Positions 44,792 through 55,500 are shown, numbered from the stretch's first letter. The stretch: DNA of 64,000 nt from Natronospira bacteriovora (GCF_030848495.1 NZ_JAVDDT010000007.1:1-64000), one strand, 5' to 3'. Notes: generated by a model not told the origin, from the letters alone. Made by a program: numbers and translations.

Positions 44792-47248
44792 TCAAACAGC
44801 AAACCGCCGCAACCTCAAAGCATTACTCAACACACAGATACTGGACGCCGCCATGGCCAGGGCCGCGAACATGGGTGAGAGCAGCAGACCCATGACGGGA
44901 TAGAGCACACCGGCCGCAACCGGGATCAGTGCGGAGTTATAGGCAAAGGCCCAGAACAGATTCTGTCGAATATTCCTCAGCGTTGCCCGGGACAGGCGGA
45001 TGGCGCGGTGCACACCGGCCAGCTCTTCCCCCATCAGCACCACATCCGCACTTTCGATGGCCACATCCGTGCCACTGCCGATGGCGATGCCGACATCGGC
45101 CTGGGCCAGGGCGGGGGCGTCGTTGATGCCGTCGCCGACGAAGGCGATCTTTTTTCCTTCCTTCTGTAGGGCCTCGACGGCGTCGACCTTGCCGTCCGGG
45201 CGGACTTCGGCCAGGACGCGGTCGATGCCGACTTCTTTTGCCACGGCATTGGCGGTGCGCTGGTTGTCGCCGGTGATCATGACGGTTTCCAGGCCGAGGT
45301 CATGCAGGCGGCGGATGGTGTCGGCGGTGTCGGCTTTGATGGGGTCGGCCACGGCCAGGACGGCGGCGAGTTGGCCGTCGATCAGGGCGAAGATGGGGGT
45401 CTTGCCCTGGTCGGCGAGCGTATCCACGCGGGATTGGATGGCGGAGAGGTCGATCTTCTCGTCCTTCATCAGGCCCGGGCCACCGATGGTGACGGTCTTG
45501 CCGTTCACGGTGGCGGTGACGCCTCGGCCGGTGTGGCTGTCGAAGTTCTCTGCCTTGGGCAGGGTCAGATTCTTGTCCTCGGCGGCGGCGACGATGGCGC
45601 GGGCAATGGGGTGTTCGGAATGATCTTCCACGGCCGCGACCAGGGCCAGGGTTTCTTTCTCGTCGAACCCCTCGATCATTTCCATGTCGGTCAGAGCCGG
45701 GCCACCTTCGGTGAGGGTGCCGGTCTTGTCGAAGGCGACCACATCCACATTGCGCAGGAGCTGCAGGGCTTCGCCCTGGCGGAAGAGGGTGCCCATTTCC
45801 GCGCCGCGGCCGGTGCCCACCATGATGGAGGTGGGGGTGGCCAGGCCCATGGCGCAGGGGCAGGCGATGATGAGTACGGCCACGGCATTGACCAGTGCCA
45901 GGCTGAGCGCGGGTTGCGGGCCGATGAAGTACCAGACCAGGAAGGTCAGCAGAGCGACGGCAATCACAATGGGGACAAAGACAGCCGTGACCCGATCCAC
46001 CAGGGCCTGGATGGGCAGTTTGGCGCTCTGGGCCCGTTCCACCATGCGGATGATCTGGGCCAGGACGGTATCGCCGCCCACGCGGGTGGCGCGAAAACGC
46101 AGACTGCCGCTGTCGTTGATGGTGCCGCCCACCACTTCGTCTCCGGCGGTCTTTTTCACGGGCACGGGTTCGCCGGTGACCATGGATACGTCCACGTGGG
46201 ATTGGCCGTCGATGACTTCGCCGTCCACCGGGATGCGCTCGCCGGGGCGGACCTGGATTTCATCACCGGGCTGGACCTGTTCGATGGGCAGCTCCAGGGT
46301 TTCGCCATCTCGTATGACGCGGGCGGTCTTGGCCTGGAGTTTCATCAGGCGGCGGATGGCCTCGCTGGTGCGGCCCTTGGCGATGGCTTCCATGAAGCGC
46401 CCGGCGAGGATCAGGGTGATGATCACCGCCGAGGCCTCGAAGTACACATGGGCGGTGCCCTCGGGGAGGATGCCCGGCAGGAAGGTGGCGACGACGGAAT
46501 AGGACCAGGCCGCCGTGGTGCCCAGCATCACCAGGGAGTTCATGTCCGGCGCGCCGCGCAGCAGGGTGGGAAAGCCCTGCTTGTAGAAGCGCAGGCCGGG
46601 GCCGAACTGCACGATGCTGGCCAGCACGAAGAAAAGGTAATAGATGTTCTGCTGGCCGAAGGTCTCGTGCAGCCAGTGGTGGAAGGGCGGGATGAAATGC
46701 CCGCCCATGTCCAGGATGAAGATGGGCAGGGTCAGGGCGGCGGCCAGGATCAGGCTGCGCTTGAGCTTGCCTCGCTGGGCCTCCCGCTCGGCCTCGGCGG
46801 CATCGCCGTCCCCTTCATTGCGTCGGTGAGCGGTATAGCCTACAGAGGCGACGGCTTGTTCCAGGGCGCCCTCGGCCACGGCCCCGCGCAACAGGCGCAC
46901 ATGGGCGGATTCGGCGGCCAGGTTGACGTTGGCCTCCAGCACGCCCGGCACCTGCATCAAGGCCTTTTCCACCTTGCCCACGCAGGAGGCGCAGTGCATG
47001 CCCTCGATGGCCAGTTCCAGTTCATCTTCAATGGCCGGGTAGCCGGCCTTTCGCAGCGCCCCCAGCAGCCCGGGAAGCGATTCGGCGATCTCCCGGGTGG
47101 AGACTTCCGCCGATTCCGTGGCCAGATTCACGCTGACCGACTCCACGCCTGGCACGGCCGCCATGGCCTGCTCGGCGCGGCGCACGCAGCCGGCACAGCT
47201 CAGTCCCTGCAGCTGGAAGCGAAGTGTGGATTCGGCGCTGTGGAACAT
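44792..47248 (-). CDS. copA: Copper-exporting P1B-type ATPase CopA
   Basis: The 818-residue protein pumps Cu(I) out of the cytoplasm with ATP. Two N-terminal heavy-metal-associated domains carry CxxC (GLSCAGC near residue 18, GMHCASC near residue 88). The membrane metal site is [11 protein letters not shown], the phosphorylated aspartate is in [12 protein letters not shown], and [20 protein letters not shown] is the hinge. Eight helices are visible. It lies at the left edge of a copper gene region, divergent from a winged-helix regulator. I did not find a convincing CueR box in the 104-bp gap. Confidence 0.96.
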   Translation of the reverse strand: MFHSAESTLRFQLQGLSCAGCVRRAEQAMAAVPGVESVSVNLATESAEVSTREIAESLPGLLGALRKAGYPAIEDELELAIEGMHCASCVGKVEKALMQVPGVLEANVNLAAESAHVRLLRGAVAEGALEQAVASVGYTAHRRNEGDGDAAEAEREAQRGKLKRSLILAAALTLPIFILDMGGHFIPPFHHWLHETFGQQNIYYLFFVLASIVQFGPGLRFYKQGFPTLLRGAPDMNSLVMLGTTAAWSYSVVATFLPGILPEGTAHVYFEASAVIITLILAGRFMEAIAKGRTSEAIRRLMKLQAKTARVIRDGETLELPIEQVQPGDEIQVRPGERIPVDGEVIDGQSHVDVSMVTGEPVPVKKTAGDEVVGGTINDSGSLRFRATRVGGDTVLAQIIRMVERAQSAKLPIQALVDRVTAVFVPIVIAVALLTFLVWYFIGPQPALSLALVNAVAVLIIACPCAMGLATPTSIMVGTGRGAEMGTLFRQGEALQLLRNVDVVAFDKTGTLTEGGPALTDMEMIEGFDEKETLALVAAVEDHSEHPIARAIVAAAEDKNLTLPKAENFDSHTGRGVTATVNGKTVTIGGPGLMKDEKIDLSAIQSRVDTLADQGKTPIFALIDGQLAAVLAVADPIKADTADTIRRLHDLGLETVMITGDNQRTANAVAKEVGIDRVLAEVRPDGKVDAVEALQKEGKKIAFVGDGINDAPALAQADVGIAIGSGTDVAIESADVVLMGEELAGVHRAIRLSRATLRNIRQNLFWAFAYNSALIPVAAGVLYPVMGLLLSPMFAALAMAASSICVLSNALRLRRFAV

Positions 47249-47352
47249 GCGAAGGCCTCGTCGTTTCGAAAGGGTGGAGGGGCATTATGACGGCAGGGTG
47301 AATCTGCGTGCTAATCTTCCCCCTTCAAGGGGCGCAGGGGTTCGGAAGTGAC

Positions 47353-48282
47353 ATGAGTCAGGCGGTGAAGTTCGGGGAGTTTGTCTACGAGGCCGACAGC
47401 GGGCGGCTGACAGGGCCGTCCGGTGAGCAGAATCTGCGCCCCCAGGTGGCCCGTCTGCTGGATTATCTGCTTCGGCATCCCGGTGAGATCATCGGCCGGG
47501 AGGGCCTGGCTCGCGAGGTTTGGGGTGAAGATCGGGTGGTGGCTTTCGATACCGGTCTCTCGGCCCTGCTCAAGGAACTGCGTGCCGCCCTGGGTGACCG
47601 CGCGGATGAGCCGCATTACCTGGAGACCATTCCCCGCCGCGGGGTGCGCTGGCTGGTGACACCGGAATCAGGCAGCGATTCGACATCTGGCGAGACAGGC
47701 GGCAAAGCGAACGGGCGGCAGGGCGCGCTCATTCTGATCGCGGCCGCCGTCATGCTGGCCGGTTTCGTCGGCCTGTTGCTGGTGGCCGAAATGAGCCCCG
47801 ATGACCCCCTGCCCGACATGCCGGCCCAGCCTGCCGTTCCCCGGGTGGCGGTTCTGCCCTTTCTTTCCATCGCCGATGACGATCGTGAGCAGCGTGCTTC
47901 CCTGTTGCTGGCCGACAGCACCATTGCTGCTCTGGCCGCCGTGGTTGCCCCGCCCCAGTTGGGAGAGGACGAATCGCCGCCCATGGCCGTGATCGGGCGC
48001 ACCTCCATCAGCGGTTATCCGGAGGGTGAGGCACTGTTGCCGGCCCTGGCCCGCGACCTGGGCGTGGATCTGGTGGTGGAGGGGAGTTTCCGCGAGGAGG
48101 GTGACTACTGGCTGGTCACGGTCAGTGCCGTGCGGGCGGACGCCCAGACCATTCTTCTTTCTCGCAGCTTCCTGGTGAGCGAACTCTCGTCACGGGCCGT
48201 GCGCGAGCATCTGCAGGGTTTTGCCATTGAACTGGCAATGGCCATCGAGCGTTGCGGCGAGGATTGCCTGAGTCCGCGGTGA
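47353..48282 (+). CDS. CadC/ToxR-like membrane-anchored winged-helix regulator
   Basis: The 309-residue protein has an N-terminal OmpR-type winged helix (residues about 5-100; RPQVARLLDYLLRHPGEIIG and YLETIPRRGVRWLV), a linker, one transmembrane helix (ALILIAAAVMLAGFVGLLLV, about 126-146) and a periplasmic domain with VAVLPFLSIADDD and LGVDLVVEGSFREEGDYW, the FlgO-like part of many such regulators. It should sense an extracytoplasmic signal and control transcription directly. It is divergent from copA, but whether copper is its signal is not shown. Confidence 0.85.
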   Translation: MSQAVKFGEFVYEADSGRLTGPSGEQNLRPQVARLLDYLLRHPGEIIGREGLAREVWGEDRVVAFDTGLSALLKELRAALGDRADEPHYLETIPRRGVRWLVTPESGSDSTSGETGGKANGRQGALILIAAAVMLAGFVGLLLVAEMSPDDPLPDMPAQPAVPRVAVLPFLSIADDDREQRASLLLADSTIAALAAVVAPPQLGEDESPPMAVIGRTSISGYPEGEALLPALARDLGVDLVVEGSFREEGDYWLVTVSAVRADAQTILLSRSFLVSELSSRAVREHLQGFAIELAMAIERCGEDCLSPR

Positions 48283-48288
48283 AAGAAA

Positions 48289-48326
48289 GGCCCATCCATG
48301 ATCATGGGGTGATCTTGGACGGGCCA
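48289..48326. terminator. Hairpin between convergent genes
   Basis: GGCCC-TCCA-GATCA pairs with TGATC-TGGA-GGGCC with small mismatches around a short loop, between the regulator stop and the convergent 48340-48864 gene. A T run begins about 11 bases later on the plus strand. Confidence 0.45.
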
Positions 48327-48339
48327 GGCCAGTGCTTTT

Positions 48340-48864
48340 TTACAGGGAGACGCCTTCTTCCTCCTCCTCTTCCTCATCTTCCTTCAGCGGATAACGGGTT
48401 TCACCGTTGCCATCCTCCACTTTCCACAGTACCAGGCGCCAGGCCTGGCGGCGCGAACTTTCCTTGTCGTGCACGTGCAGGGCACCAATGTGATAGTTGT
48501 AGCCTTCCTCGATCACCACCTCCAGCGGTTCGATGGGATCACGGTGCCCCGGTGGGCGGGTGCGGCTGCCGCCGGGAATGGCCCGCAACAGCGGACTGGC
48601 GAAGACGGCGGCTTCGATGCGGTACTCGCCCGGTTTCAGCCACAGCACGCTGCGGGAGCCGGTGACACGCTGGCCATTGATGTAGGTGAAACGCACCGGG
48701 TAGATGTCCTGTGTTACCCGGGTAATGTCACCCACGATCTTGCCATGGGGCTGTCGCGGCGAGGTGGTGTAATCACTCAGATTGCCGCCGGCCAGCACCG
48801 GTGCCGGCAGGATGAGGGCGCAGGCCGCGAGGCCAAGCAGGGTGGTTTTCATTGTGGTTTTCAT
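48340..48864 (-). CDS. Exported protein of unknown function
   Basis: The 174-residue protein has a signal peptide (cut after PAPVLAGG) and a mature beta-rich domain (RSVLWLKPGEYRIEAAVF, PLEVVIEEGYNYHIGALHVHD), similar to small periplasmic PEGA-like proteins. The C terminus is a run of eight consecutive glutamates plus flanking acidic residues. GGAGGG lies six bases before ATG 48864. No specific family is recognised; the acidic tail could bind metal ions (inference). Confidence 0.65.
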   Translation of the reverse strand: MKTTMKTTLLGLAACALILPAPVLAGGNLSDYTTSPRQPHGKIVGDITRVTQDIYPVRFTYINGQRVTGSRSVLWLKPGEYRIEAAVFASPLLRAIPGGSRTRPPGHRDPIEPLEVVIEEGYNYHIGALHVHDKESSRRQAWRLVLWKVEDGNGETRYPLKEDEEEEEEEGVSL

Positions 48865-49038
48865 GCTGATCCCTCCTTTATTGAAGATCGGCGCCCTGGA
48901 TGATGGTGGAGGGGAGCGGCCGTCGCCATGTGAGGCGTCTGAAATTTGTCTGAAATCGCCCTGAAAGCCACCGGGGTAGCGCGTTTCACCACCGGGCCGC
49001 CGGCTCTGCTAGAATTGCCTTAGCCGTGGAGGAAGTGC

Positions 49039-49428
49039 ATGCAACCGGTGGATACCCGACGACAACTGGCCGCGATGATGCTGAGCCTGCTGGCCCTGGT
49101 GGCCTTCAGCGGCTCGGTGCTGGCTGATTGCGTCGACGCTCTGAGTGAGCCGTCCGTCGGGGATTGCCATGAAGCGGCCATGGTGGATTGCCCCCACCAC
49201 CATGCGGGCGAGGCCTGCATGGAGGCGGCCGATTGCCATGGTGGCGAGGAGGCGCTGATTCCGGGGGAGCGCAAGCAGGATCGTGACGCCCAGCCGGATC
49301 TGCTCCCCCTGTTGCCGGCCACCGGGCCACCCCCAACCCCGGTGCGGATCTCCGAACACCCCCGAAGTCCCTCTTATCGACTTTCTCAGCAGCAGTGCTA
49401 TCTCGCCTGCTGCCGTTTCCTGGAATAA
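49039..49428 (+). CDS. His/Cys-rich exported protein ahead of the cus operon
   Basis: The 129-residue protein has an N-terminal hydrophobic signal (residues about 10-28, cut near VLADC) and a mature part full of Cys and His (DCHEAAMVDCPHHHAGEACM, then EAADCHGGEE), ending QQCYLACCRFLE. The composition suggests copper or other metal binding outside the cytoplasm (inference). GGAGG seven bases before the ATG. It lies 75 bp upstream of cusC in the same direction and is probably part of the copper operon. Confidence 0.62.
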   Translation: MQPVDTRRQLAAMMLSLLALVAFSGSVLADCVDALSEPSVGDCHEAAMVDCPHHHAGEACMEAADCHGGEEALIPGERKQDRDAQPDLLPLLPATGPPPTPVRISEHPRSPSYRLSQQQCYLACCRFLE

Positions 49429-49503
49429 ACCTCTCGCCCGTACCGACTACCGCCGGTGCTGACCGGCGTGCGTGTGTTTGTGTTTGCGAGAGGGATGGCT
49501 CCC

Positions 49504-50796
49504 ATGAAAGTTCGATGCCTTGATGCCCTGGTGCCGCTGGTACTGGCGGTGATGCTGTTGTCGGGTTCGGCCTGGGCCACGGCCCGTGACGATAGCCCTG
49601 AAGTGCCCGATCAAACCCTGAACCTGTCGCTGGCCGAACGGCTGGCCCTGGCGCGGGATGCCGGCCTGTCCGAGCTGGCCCAGCGGGGCGAGGCGGCGCG
49701 CGACAGCGCGGTGGCCGCCGGAGCCCTGCCGGATCCCCAGCTCAACCTGGGGCTGTCCAATCTGCCGGTGGACAGCTTCGACCTGGAAGACGACATGATG
49801 GCCATGTTGATGGTTGGCGTCCGCCAGAGTTTTCCGGCCGGCCAGAGCCGGCAGCTCTCCCGCGAACAGGGGGAGCTGGCGGGGCGTCGTTTCGATGCCG
49901 AGTACCAGGCCCGGGAGCGGGAAGTGAAGCGCCAGCTGCGTCTTGCCTGGACCGGCTGGGCTTACGCCGAGCGCCAGCTCGCGCTGGCGCGGGAGGAGGC
50001 CGAGAGCTTCGAGGAACTGGTCAATATCACCCGCAGCCGTTATCGCAGCGGCCTGGGCAGCCAGCGGGATCTTTCCCGGGCCAGCCTGGAGCTGGCCGCC
50101 GTGGAAGAGCGCATCCTGAGCCTGGAGACCGACCGGGATATGGCTCGGGCGGAATTGCAGCGATGGACCGGGCGGTTGCCTGCGGACATCCGGCCCGGCG
50201 AAGGTCAGCTGCCCGCGATTGCCTCACTCAACCGCCTGAGCGAGCGGCTTGTCGATCACCCGCTGCTGGAAGCCGCCCGTCACCAGATTGAGGTGGCGGA
50301 CAAGGGTGTGGAGATTGCCCGCCAGGGCTATCGCCCGTCCTGGATGCTGGAGGCCTCTTATGGCTACCGGCAGGCGCGGGAGATGGATGGCAGCCGGGCC
50401 AGTGACAGTGTCTCGATGATGGTGGGGCTGAGCCTGCCCCTGTTCACGGGTGATCGTCAGGACCGGGAACTGTCGGCGGCGCGTGCCGACGCCCGTGCCG
50501 ATCACTATCGCCGCATGGATCGCCTGCATGAAATGCAGGGCCAACTGGAACGGGAATATGCCCGCTATCAGCGTCGCCTGGAACTGGAGAGCCTGTTCGA
50601 GGAACGACTGCTGGCGGAGGCCGGGCAATACCTGGAACTGGAATTTTCTGCCTACCGGGCCGACCGCGGCGATTTTCGCGATCTGATTCGTGCCCGCGTG
50701 GATGAACTGGATTACCGACTGCGATTGCTGCAGGTGCAGCAGCAACTGGCCGAGAGCCGGATTGAGCTGAACTACCTGGCTGGAGATGAATCATGA
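49504..50796 (+). CDS. CusC/CzcC-type outer-membrane efflux channel
   Basis: The 430-residue TolC-family protein has a signal peptide (residues 1-25) and two outer-membrane-factor repeats of long helices (LSLAERLALARDAGLSELAQ and LNRLSERLVDHPLLEAARHQ start the two halves). It forms the trimeric duct through the outer membrane for the CusBA pump. GAGAGGG nine bases before ATG 49504 selects that start. It overlaps cusB by four bases (ATGA). Confidence 0.88.
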   Translation: MKVRCLDALVPLVLAVMLLSGSAWATARDDSPEVPDQTLNLSLAERLALARDAGLSELAQRGEAARDSAVAAGALPDPQLNLGLSNLPVDSFDLEDDMMAMLMVGVRQSFPAGQSRQLSREQGELAGRRFDAEYQAREREVKRQLRLAWTGWAYAERQLALAREEAESFEELVNITRSRYRSGLGSQRDLSRASLELAAVEERILSLETDRDMARAELQRWTGRLPADIRPGEGQLPAIASLNRLSERLVDHPLLEAARHQIEVADKGVEIARQGYRPSWMLEASYGYRQAREMDGSRASDSVSMMVGLSLPLFTGDRQDRELSAARADARADHYRRMDRLHEMQGQLEREYARYQRRLELESLFEERLLAEAGQYLELEFSAYRADRGDFRDLIRARVDELDYRLRLLQVQQQLAESRIELNYLAGDES

Positions 50797-52217
50797 AGGC
50801 AACAACGATCTGGCGCTCCCTCGTCACGATGATGACCGTGCTGGCCCTGGTGCTGGTGGTCGCCTGTGGTGACAACAATGGGCACGATGATCATGACCAC
50901 CACGACCATGATCACCATCAGCATGAGAACGACCACGACCACGACCACGGTGACGGGGAGAAGTGGTACTGCCCCATGCACCCGGAAGTCACTGACGATG
51001 AACCGGGCCGCTGCCCGATCTGTGGCATGGACCTGGTGACGGACGAGGATGATGATCATGCCCATCATGGTCATGATCACCATCACCAAGACGACAATCA
51101 CGATCACGATCACGATCACGAGAACGGCGATGAGCTGTGGACCTGCCCCATGCATCCCCAGGTTGAACGGGATGAACCCGGTCGCTGCCCCATCTGCGGC
51201 ATGGACCTGGTTCAGCGCGATGCCCATGACCTGGATCATGATCAGGTTCATGTGCCGGCCGGTATCCAGCAGACCATCAACGTGCGCACCACTTCGGCCG
51301 ACCGCGGGCGCCTGATGCGCCATGTCGAGACAGTGGGCCGGGTGAGCTACGACGAAAGCCGCCTAAAGCACATCCATCCCCGCGTTGAAGGCTGGATTCA
51401 GGCACTGGACGTGAAGGCCGAAGGTGACCGGGTGGAAGCCGGTCAGCGTCTGTTCACCTTGTATTCTCCGGAACTGGTCAATGCCCAGGAGGAATTCCTT
51501 CAGGCACTGCGCCGGGGCGAAACCGAGGTGATCAATGCCGCCCGCTCCCGCCTGCGGGCCCTGGACGTCCAGTCATCCGTGATTGACACCATCGAGCGGT
51601 CCCGCGAGGTCAAGCAGTACCTGCCCTGGTACGCGCCCCATGATGCCTATGTCACGGCGCTGGGTGTGCGTTACGGCATGTATGTTTCTCCGGGCCTGGA
51701 GATCATGGAGCTGGCCGATCTTTCCAGCGTCTGGGTCATTGCCGATGTCTTTGAATCCCAGGCCAGCTGGGTTGAAGTGGGTCAGCACGCCATGATCGGC
51801 CTGCCGTTCAGCCCCGGTGAGCAGGCCCACTCGGACATCAGTCATGTCTATCCGGTATTGGATGAGCGTACTCGCTCCCTGCGGGTTCGCCTGCCGGTAG
51901 ATAACGGTAATCGGCATTTGCGCCCCGGCATGTGGACGGCCGTGTCCATTCACGCCGCACCGTCGGATGAAGGCGTGATCATTCCTCTGGAAGCCCTTAT
52001 CCGGACGGGCCGTGCCAATCGGGTGGTGATTCGCGAGGACGGGGAGCACTTCCGTGTCCGCGAGGTGACCCCCGGCATGGTCAGTGGCGATCGGGTGATG
52101 ATCCGCGATGGTATCGAGGCGGGCGATGAAGTGGTGGTGTCCGGTCACTTCCTGATTGACTCGGAAGCCAGCATCCGCGGCGGGCACGCCCGCATTGAGG
52201 ATCATGCCAATCATTGA
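50793..52217 (+). CDS. cusB: CusB-type periplasmic adaptor with two heavy-metal-binding domains
   Basis: The 474-residue protein is probably a lipoprotein (lipobox LVVAC near residue 25). A His/Asp-rich stretch follows. Then come two copies of the heavy-metal-binding motif (WYCPMHPEV to RCPICGMDLV, and WTCPMHPQV to RCPICGMDLV) separated by a second His-rich linker. The rest is a standard RND adaptor (barrel-sandwich, beta-barrel, membrane-proximal). Most CusB proteins have one such domain at most; two plus two His-rich segments is heavy decoration, consistent with capturing copper or silver in the periplasm and feeding CusA. Confidence 0.92.
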   Translation: MKATTIWRSLVTMMTVLALVLVVACGDNNGHDDHDHHDHDHHQHENDHDHDHGDGEKWYCPMHPEVTDDEPGRCPICGMDLVTDEDDDHAHHGHDHHHQDDNHDHDHDHENGDELWTCPMHPQVERDEPGRCPICGMDLVQRDAHDLDHDQVHVPAGIQQTINVRTTSADRGRLMRHVETVGRVSYDESRLKHIHPRVEGWIQALDVKAEGDRVEAGQRLFTLYSPELVNAQEEFLQALRRGETEVINAARSRLRALDVQSSVIDTIERSREVKQYLPWYAPHDAYVTALGVRYGMYVSPGLEIMELADLSSVWVIADVFESQASWVEVGQHAMIGLPFSPGEQAHSDISHVYPVLDERTRSLRVRLPVDNGNRHLRPGMWTAVSIHAAPSDEGVIIPLEALIRTGRANRVVIREDGEHFRVREVTPGMVSGDRVMIRDGIEAGDEVVVSGHFLIDSEASIRGGHARIEDHANH

Positions 52218-52229
52218 TGGGCATGATCC

Positions 52230-52347
52230 GTGAACAGTTCCCAGTTCCCAGTGAACAGTGGGATTGGGTCCAGCCTGATGTGGGAGAGGCTTTAGCCTCG
52301 ATCAGGTGGCTTATCGAAGCCTAATCGCGGCTAAAGCCGCTCCCACA
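52230..52347. repeat. Composite repeat 1: GAACAGTTCCCAG unit plus REP doublet
   Basis: GTGAACAGTTCCCAGTTCCC (from 52230) is followed by a REP pair: GTGGGAGAGGCTTTAGCCTC (52280-52302) and the inverted ATCGCGGCTAAAGCCGCTCC (52324-52346). The whole unit separates cusB from cusA (169-bp gap). Two similar composites lie at 55497-55618 and 57612-57776. Confidence 0.85.
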
Positions 52348-52386
52348 GAAGTGGTTCGAGGTCGCGAGGCCATCCGGAGTTAAAAC

Positions 52387-55300
52387 ATGGTTGAAAATCT
52401 GATTCGATGGTCCATTGCCAACCGGGTGTTGGTGCTGATTCTGGCGCTGGTGATCGGTGCAGTGGGCCTGTATGCCGTCAAGCACACGCCGGTGGATGCC
52501 ATCCCGGATCTTTCCGATACCCAGGTGATCGTGCGTGCCGAGGCGCCGGGTCTGGCACCGGAAGTGGTCGAAGCCCAGGTTACCTATCCCCTCACCACGG
52601 CCCTGATGGCAGTGCCGGGGGCGGAGACCGTGCGTGGTTTTTCCATGTACGGCGATGCCTTCATCAATGTGCTGTTCGATGATGCCACCGATCTCTATTG
52701 GGCCCGCAGCCGGGTACAGGAATACCTGAGCCAGGTGGAAGGGCAGTTGCCCGATGGGGTGACGGTCTCCCTGGGGCCGGATGCCACCGGGGTCGGCTGG
52801 ATCTACAAATACGCCCTGGTGGATCGTAGCGGTGAACACGACCTGGCCCAGCTGCGCGCCTTGCAGGACTGGTATCTGAAGTTTGAACTGCAGTCCGTGC
52901 CGGGCGTGGCCGAAGTGGCCACCGTCGGCGGCATGGTGCGTCAGTACCAGGTAGTGATGGATCCTGACCGCATGCGGGCCTATGGCTTGTCCATCAGCCA
53001 GGTACGTCAGGCGATCCAGGCCGGCAATGCGGAAGCCGGTGGGTCCATTCTGGAAATGGCGGAAGCCGAGTACATGGTGCGGGCGTCGGGTTACGTCCAG
53101 AGTCTGGATGATCTGCGTCTGATTCCGGTGGGCGTCGATGCCAATGGCGTGCCGGTGATGCTGGAGAACGTGGCCGACATCCGGCGCGGCCCGGCTGCCC
53201 GCCGAGGGATCGCCGAGCTGGACGGCGAAGGCGAGGTAGTGGGCGGCATCGTGGTCATGCGCGATGGCGAAAATGCCCGGGAGACCATCCGTGCGGTCCG
53301 CTCCCGGCTGGATGAGCTCAAGTCCGGTCTGCCGGCCGGCGTGGAAATCGTCGAAACCTATGACCGTTCGGCCCTGATTGGCCGCGCCATTGCCACCCTG
53401 TGGGAGAAGCTGGCTCTGGAGTTCGCGGTGGTGGTGCTCATCATCGGCCTCTTCCTGTGGCATATGCGATCGTCCCTGGTGGTGCTGATCAGCCTGCCGC
53501 TGGGTGTACTGGCGGCCTACATCATCATGTACTTCCAGGGCATCAACGCCAACATCATGTCCCTGGGGGGCATTGCCATCTCCATCGGGGTGATGGTGGA
53601 TGCGGCCATCGTACTGATCGAGAATGTTCACCGACGATTCGAGAAAGACCCGCCACCGCCCGAGAAGCACTGGGCGGCCATTGAAGAGGCGACGCTGGAA
53701 GTGGGCCGCCCCATCTTCTTCAGCCTGCTGGTGGTGGCCCTGAGCTTCCTGCCCGTGTTTGCCCTGGAGGCGCAGGAAGGACGCCTGTTTGCGCCGCTTG
53801 CCTTTACCAAGACCTATGCCATGGCCGCGGCAGCGGGCATTGCCGTCACCCTGGTACCGGTGCTGATGGGTTATTTCATTCGTGGGCATATCCGGCCCCA
53901 GGAGGCCAACCCCTTCAGTCGCGGAGTGCATTGGCTGTATCGCCCCATCATCCATGGCGTACTGCGTCATCCGGTCTGGGTGCTGGTGGGGACGCTCATC
54001 ATTGCCGCCACCACATTCTGGCCGGTGGATCGCATGGGCAGTGAGTTTATGCCGGAACTGGATGAAGGCGACCTGATGTACATGCCCACCACCCTGCCGG
54101 GGATTTCGCCCGACAAGGCACGTGAGCTGCTGCAGCAGACCGATGCCCTGATCAAGCAGGTGCCGGAGGTGAAGCGGGTCTTCGGCAAGGTGGGTCGGGC
54201 CGACACGGCTACGGACCCGGCCCCCATGACCATGATTGAAACTTTCATCATGCTCAAGCCGCGCAACGAGTGGCGGGACGGGGTCACCACCCAGGACATC
54301 AAGGATGAGCTGGATGCGCTGGTTCAGTTTCCGGGTCTGACCAATGCCTGGGTCTTCCCCATCCAGACCCGCATCGACATGCTGGCGACCGGGATTCGAA
54401 CGGATCTGGGTATCGGCATCAGTGGGCCGGATCTGGCCGTCATCGAAGAAATCGGTCAGCAGATCGAGGCCGTGGTCAACGAGATTCCCGGCACGCAATC
54501 GGCGTTGGCGGACCGTACCGCCTCCGGTCGCTATCTTGATGTGCATGTGGATCGCCGTGCCGCGGCCCGTTTCGGGCTCAATATCGATGACGTGCACGAA
54601 GTGGTGCGCTATGCCATTGGCGGCATGAATGTGGGGGAGACCGTGGAAGGTCTGGAACGTTTCCCCATCAACATTCGTTATCCCCATGACTGGCGTGATT
54701 CGCCCGAGAAACTCGAGCAACTGCCTTTCGTGGCACCCAATGGCACGGAACTGGCGCTCGGCCAGGTGGCCCACATCGGCGTCTCCGACGGCCCGGCCAT
54801 GATCCGCACCGAGAACACCCGGCCCACCGGCTTTGTCTTCGTCGAAATCGGTGATCGTTCCCTGGGGGACTATGTGGCCGAGGCCCGGGCGCGGGTGGCC
54901 GAGGAAGTGGACTTGCCGGCCGGTTATTCCCTCAGCTGGGGCGGGCAGTACCAGTACATGGAGCGGGCCATGGAGCGCCTCTCCGTGCTGATCCCGATTG
55001 TGCTGGCTATCATCGTGGTGTTGCTGATGATGACCTTCAATCGGCTGTCTGATGTGTTCATGGTGCTGTTGACCGTCCCCCTGTCGCTGGTGGGTGGCTT
55101 CTGGCTCATGTGGCTGCTTGGTTTCGACATGTCCATTGCCGTGGCGGTGGGTTTCATCGCCCTTGGCGGCCTGGCGGTGGAGACCGGGGTGATCATGCTG
55201 GTCTATCTCAACCAGGCCTTCCGCGACTGGCAGGAGTCGGTGGGAGAGAACATGACCCGCGCCAATCTGCGTGAAGCCATCACGGAAGGGGCGCTGAGGC

Positions 55301-55500
55301 GCGTACGCCCCATCACCATGACTGAAACCACGGTGTTCCTGGGTCTGCTGCCGATCATGATCGGTACCGGCACCGGCGCCGAAGTGATGCAGCGCATTGC
55401 CGCACCCATGGTGGGCGGTGTCTTCAGCGTCTGGGTCACGGCCCTGGTGGTGCTGCCGGTGGTGTTTTATCTCGTTCGTTCCCGCGGGTTGAGAGAGTGA
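52387..55500 (+). CDS. cusA: CusA-type heavy-metal RND efflux permease
   Basis: The 1037-residue protein belongs to the heavy-metal efflux branch of RND pumps: N-terminal helix, HTPVDAIPDLSDTQVIV, two large periplasmic loops and twelve helices, with DAAIVLIENVHRRFEKD in helix 4 and the second-half GVIMLVYLNQAF. Methionines used for the Cu(I)/Ag(I) relay are expected in the periplasmic cleft; I did not map them all. It works with the CusC and CusB proteins encoded upstream. The REP composite between cusB and cusA could weaken read-through. The stop codon lies inside the next composite repeat. Confidence 0.95.
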   Translation: MVENLIRWSIANRVLVLILALVIGAVGLYAVKHTPVDAIPDLSDTQVIVRAEAPGLAPEVVEAQVTYPLTTALMAVPGAETVRGFSMYGDAFINVLFDDATDLYWARSRVQEYLSQVEGQLPDGVTVSLGPDATGVGWIYKYALVDRSGEHDLAQLRALQDWYLKFELQSVPGVAEVATVGGMVRQYQVVMDPDRMRAYGLSISQVRQAIQAGNAEAGGSILEMAEAEYMVRASGYVQSLDDLRLIPVGVDANGVPVMLENVADIRRGPAARRGIAELDGEGEVVGGIVVMRDGENARETIRAVRSRLDELKSGLPAGVEIVETYDRSALIGRAIATLWEKLALEFAVVVLIIGLFLWHMRSSLVVLISLPLGVLAAYIIMYFQGINANIMSLGGIAISIGVMVDAAIVLIENVHRRFEKDPPPPEKHWAAIEEATLEVGRPIFFSLLVVALSFLPVFALEAQEGRLFAPLAFTKTYAMAAAAGIAVTLVPVLMGYFIRGHIRPQEANPFSRGVHWLYRPIIHGVLRHPVWVLVGTLIIAATTFWPVDRMGSEFMPELDEGDLMYMPTTLPGISPDKARELLQQTDALIKQVPEVKRVFGKVGRADTATDPAPMTMIETFIMLKPRNEWRDGVTTQDIKDELDALVQFPGLTNAWVFPIQTRIDMLATGIRTDLGIGISGPDLAVIEEIGQQIEAVVNEIPGTQSALADRTASGRYLDVHVDRRAAARFGLNIDDVHEVVRYAIGGMNVGETVEGLERFPINIRYPHDWRDSPEKLEQLPFVAPNGTELALGQVAHIGVSDGPAMIRTENTRPTGFVFVEIGDRSLGDYVAEARARVAEEVDLPAGYSLSWGGQYQYMERAMERLSVLIPIVLAIIVVLLMMTFNRLSDVFMVLLTVPLSLVGGFWLMWLLGFDMSIAVAVGFIALGGLAVETGVIMLVYLNQAFRDWQESVGENMTRANLREAITEGALRRVRPITMTETTVFLGLLPIMIGTGTGAEVMQRIAAPMVGGVFSVWVTALVVLPVVFYLVRSRGLRE

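Noticed and set aside
47249-47352. CueR operator between copA and the winged-helix gene
   Set aside because: A CCCCTTGAAGGGG palindrome is present, but no properly spaced MerR-type promoter could be made out.
52321-54774. 817-codon open frame on the minus strand
   Set aside because: It is antisense to cusA and has no recognisable motif; the plus-strand RND protein is unambiguous.
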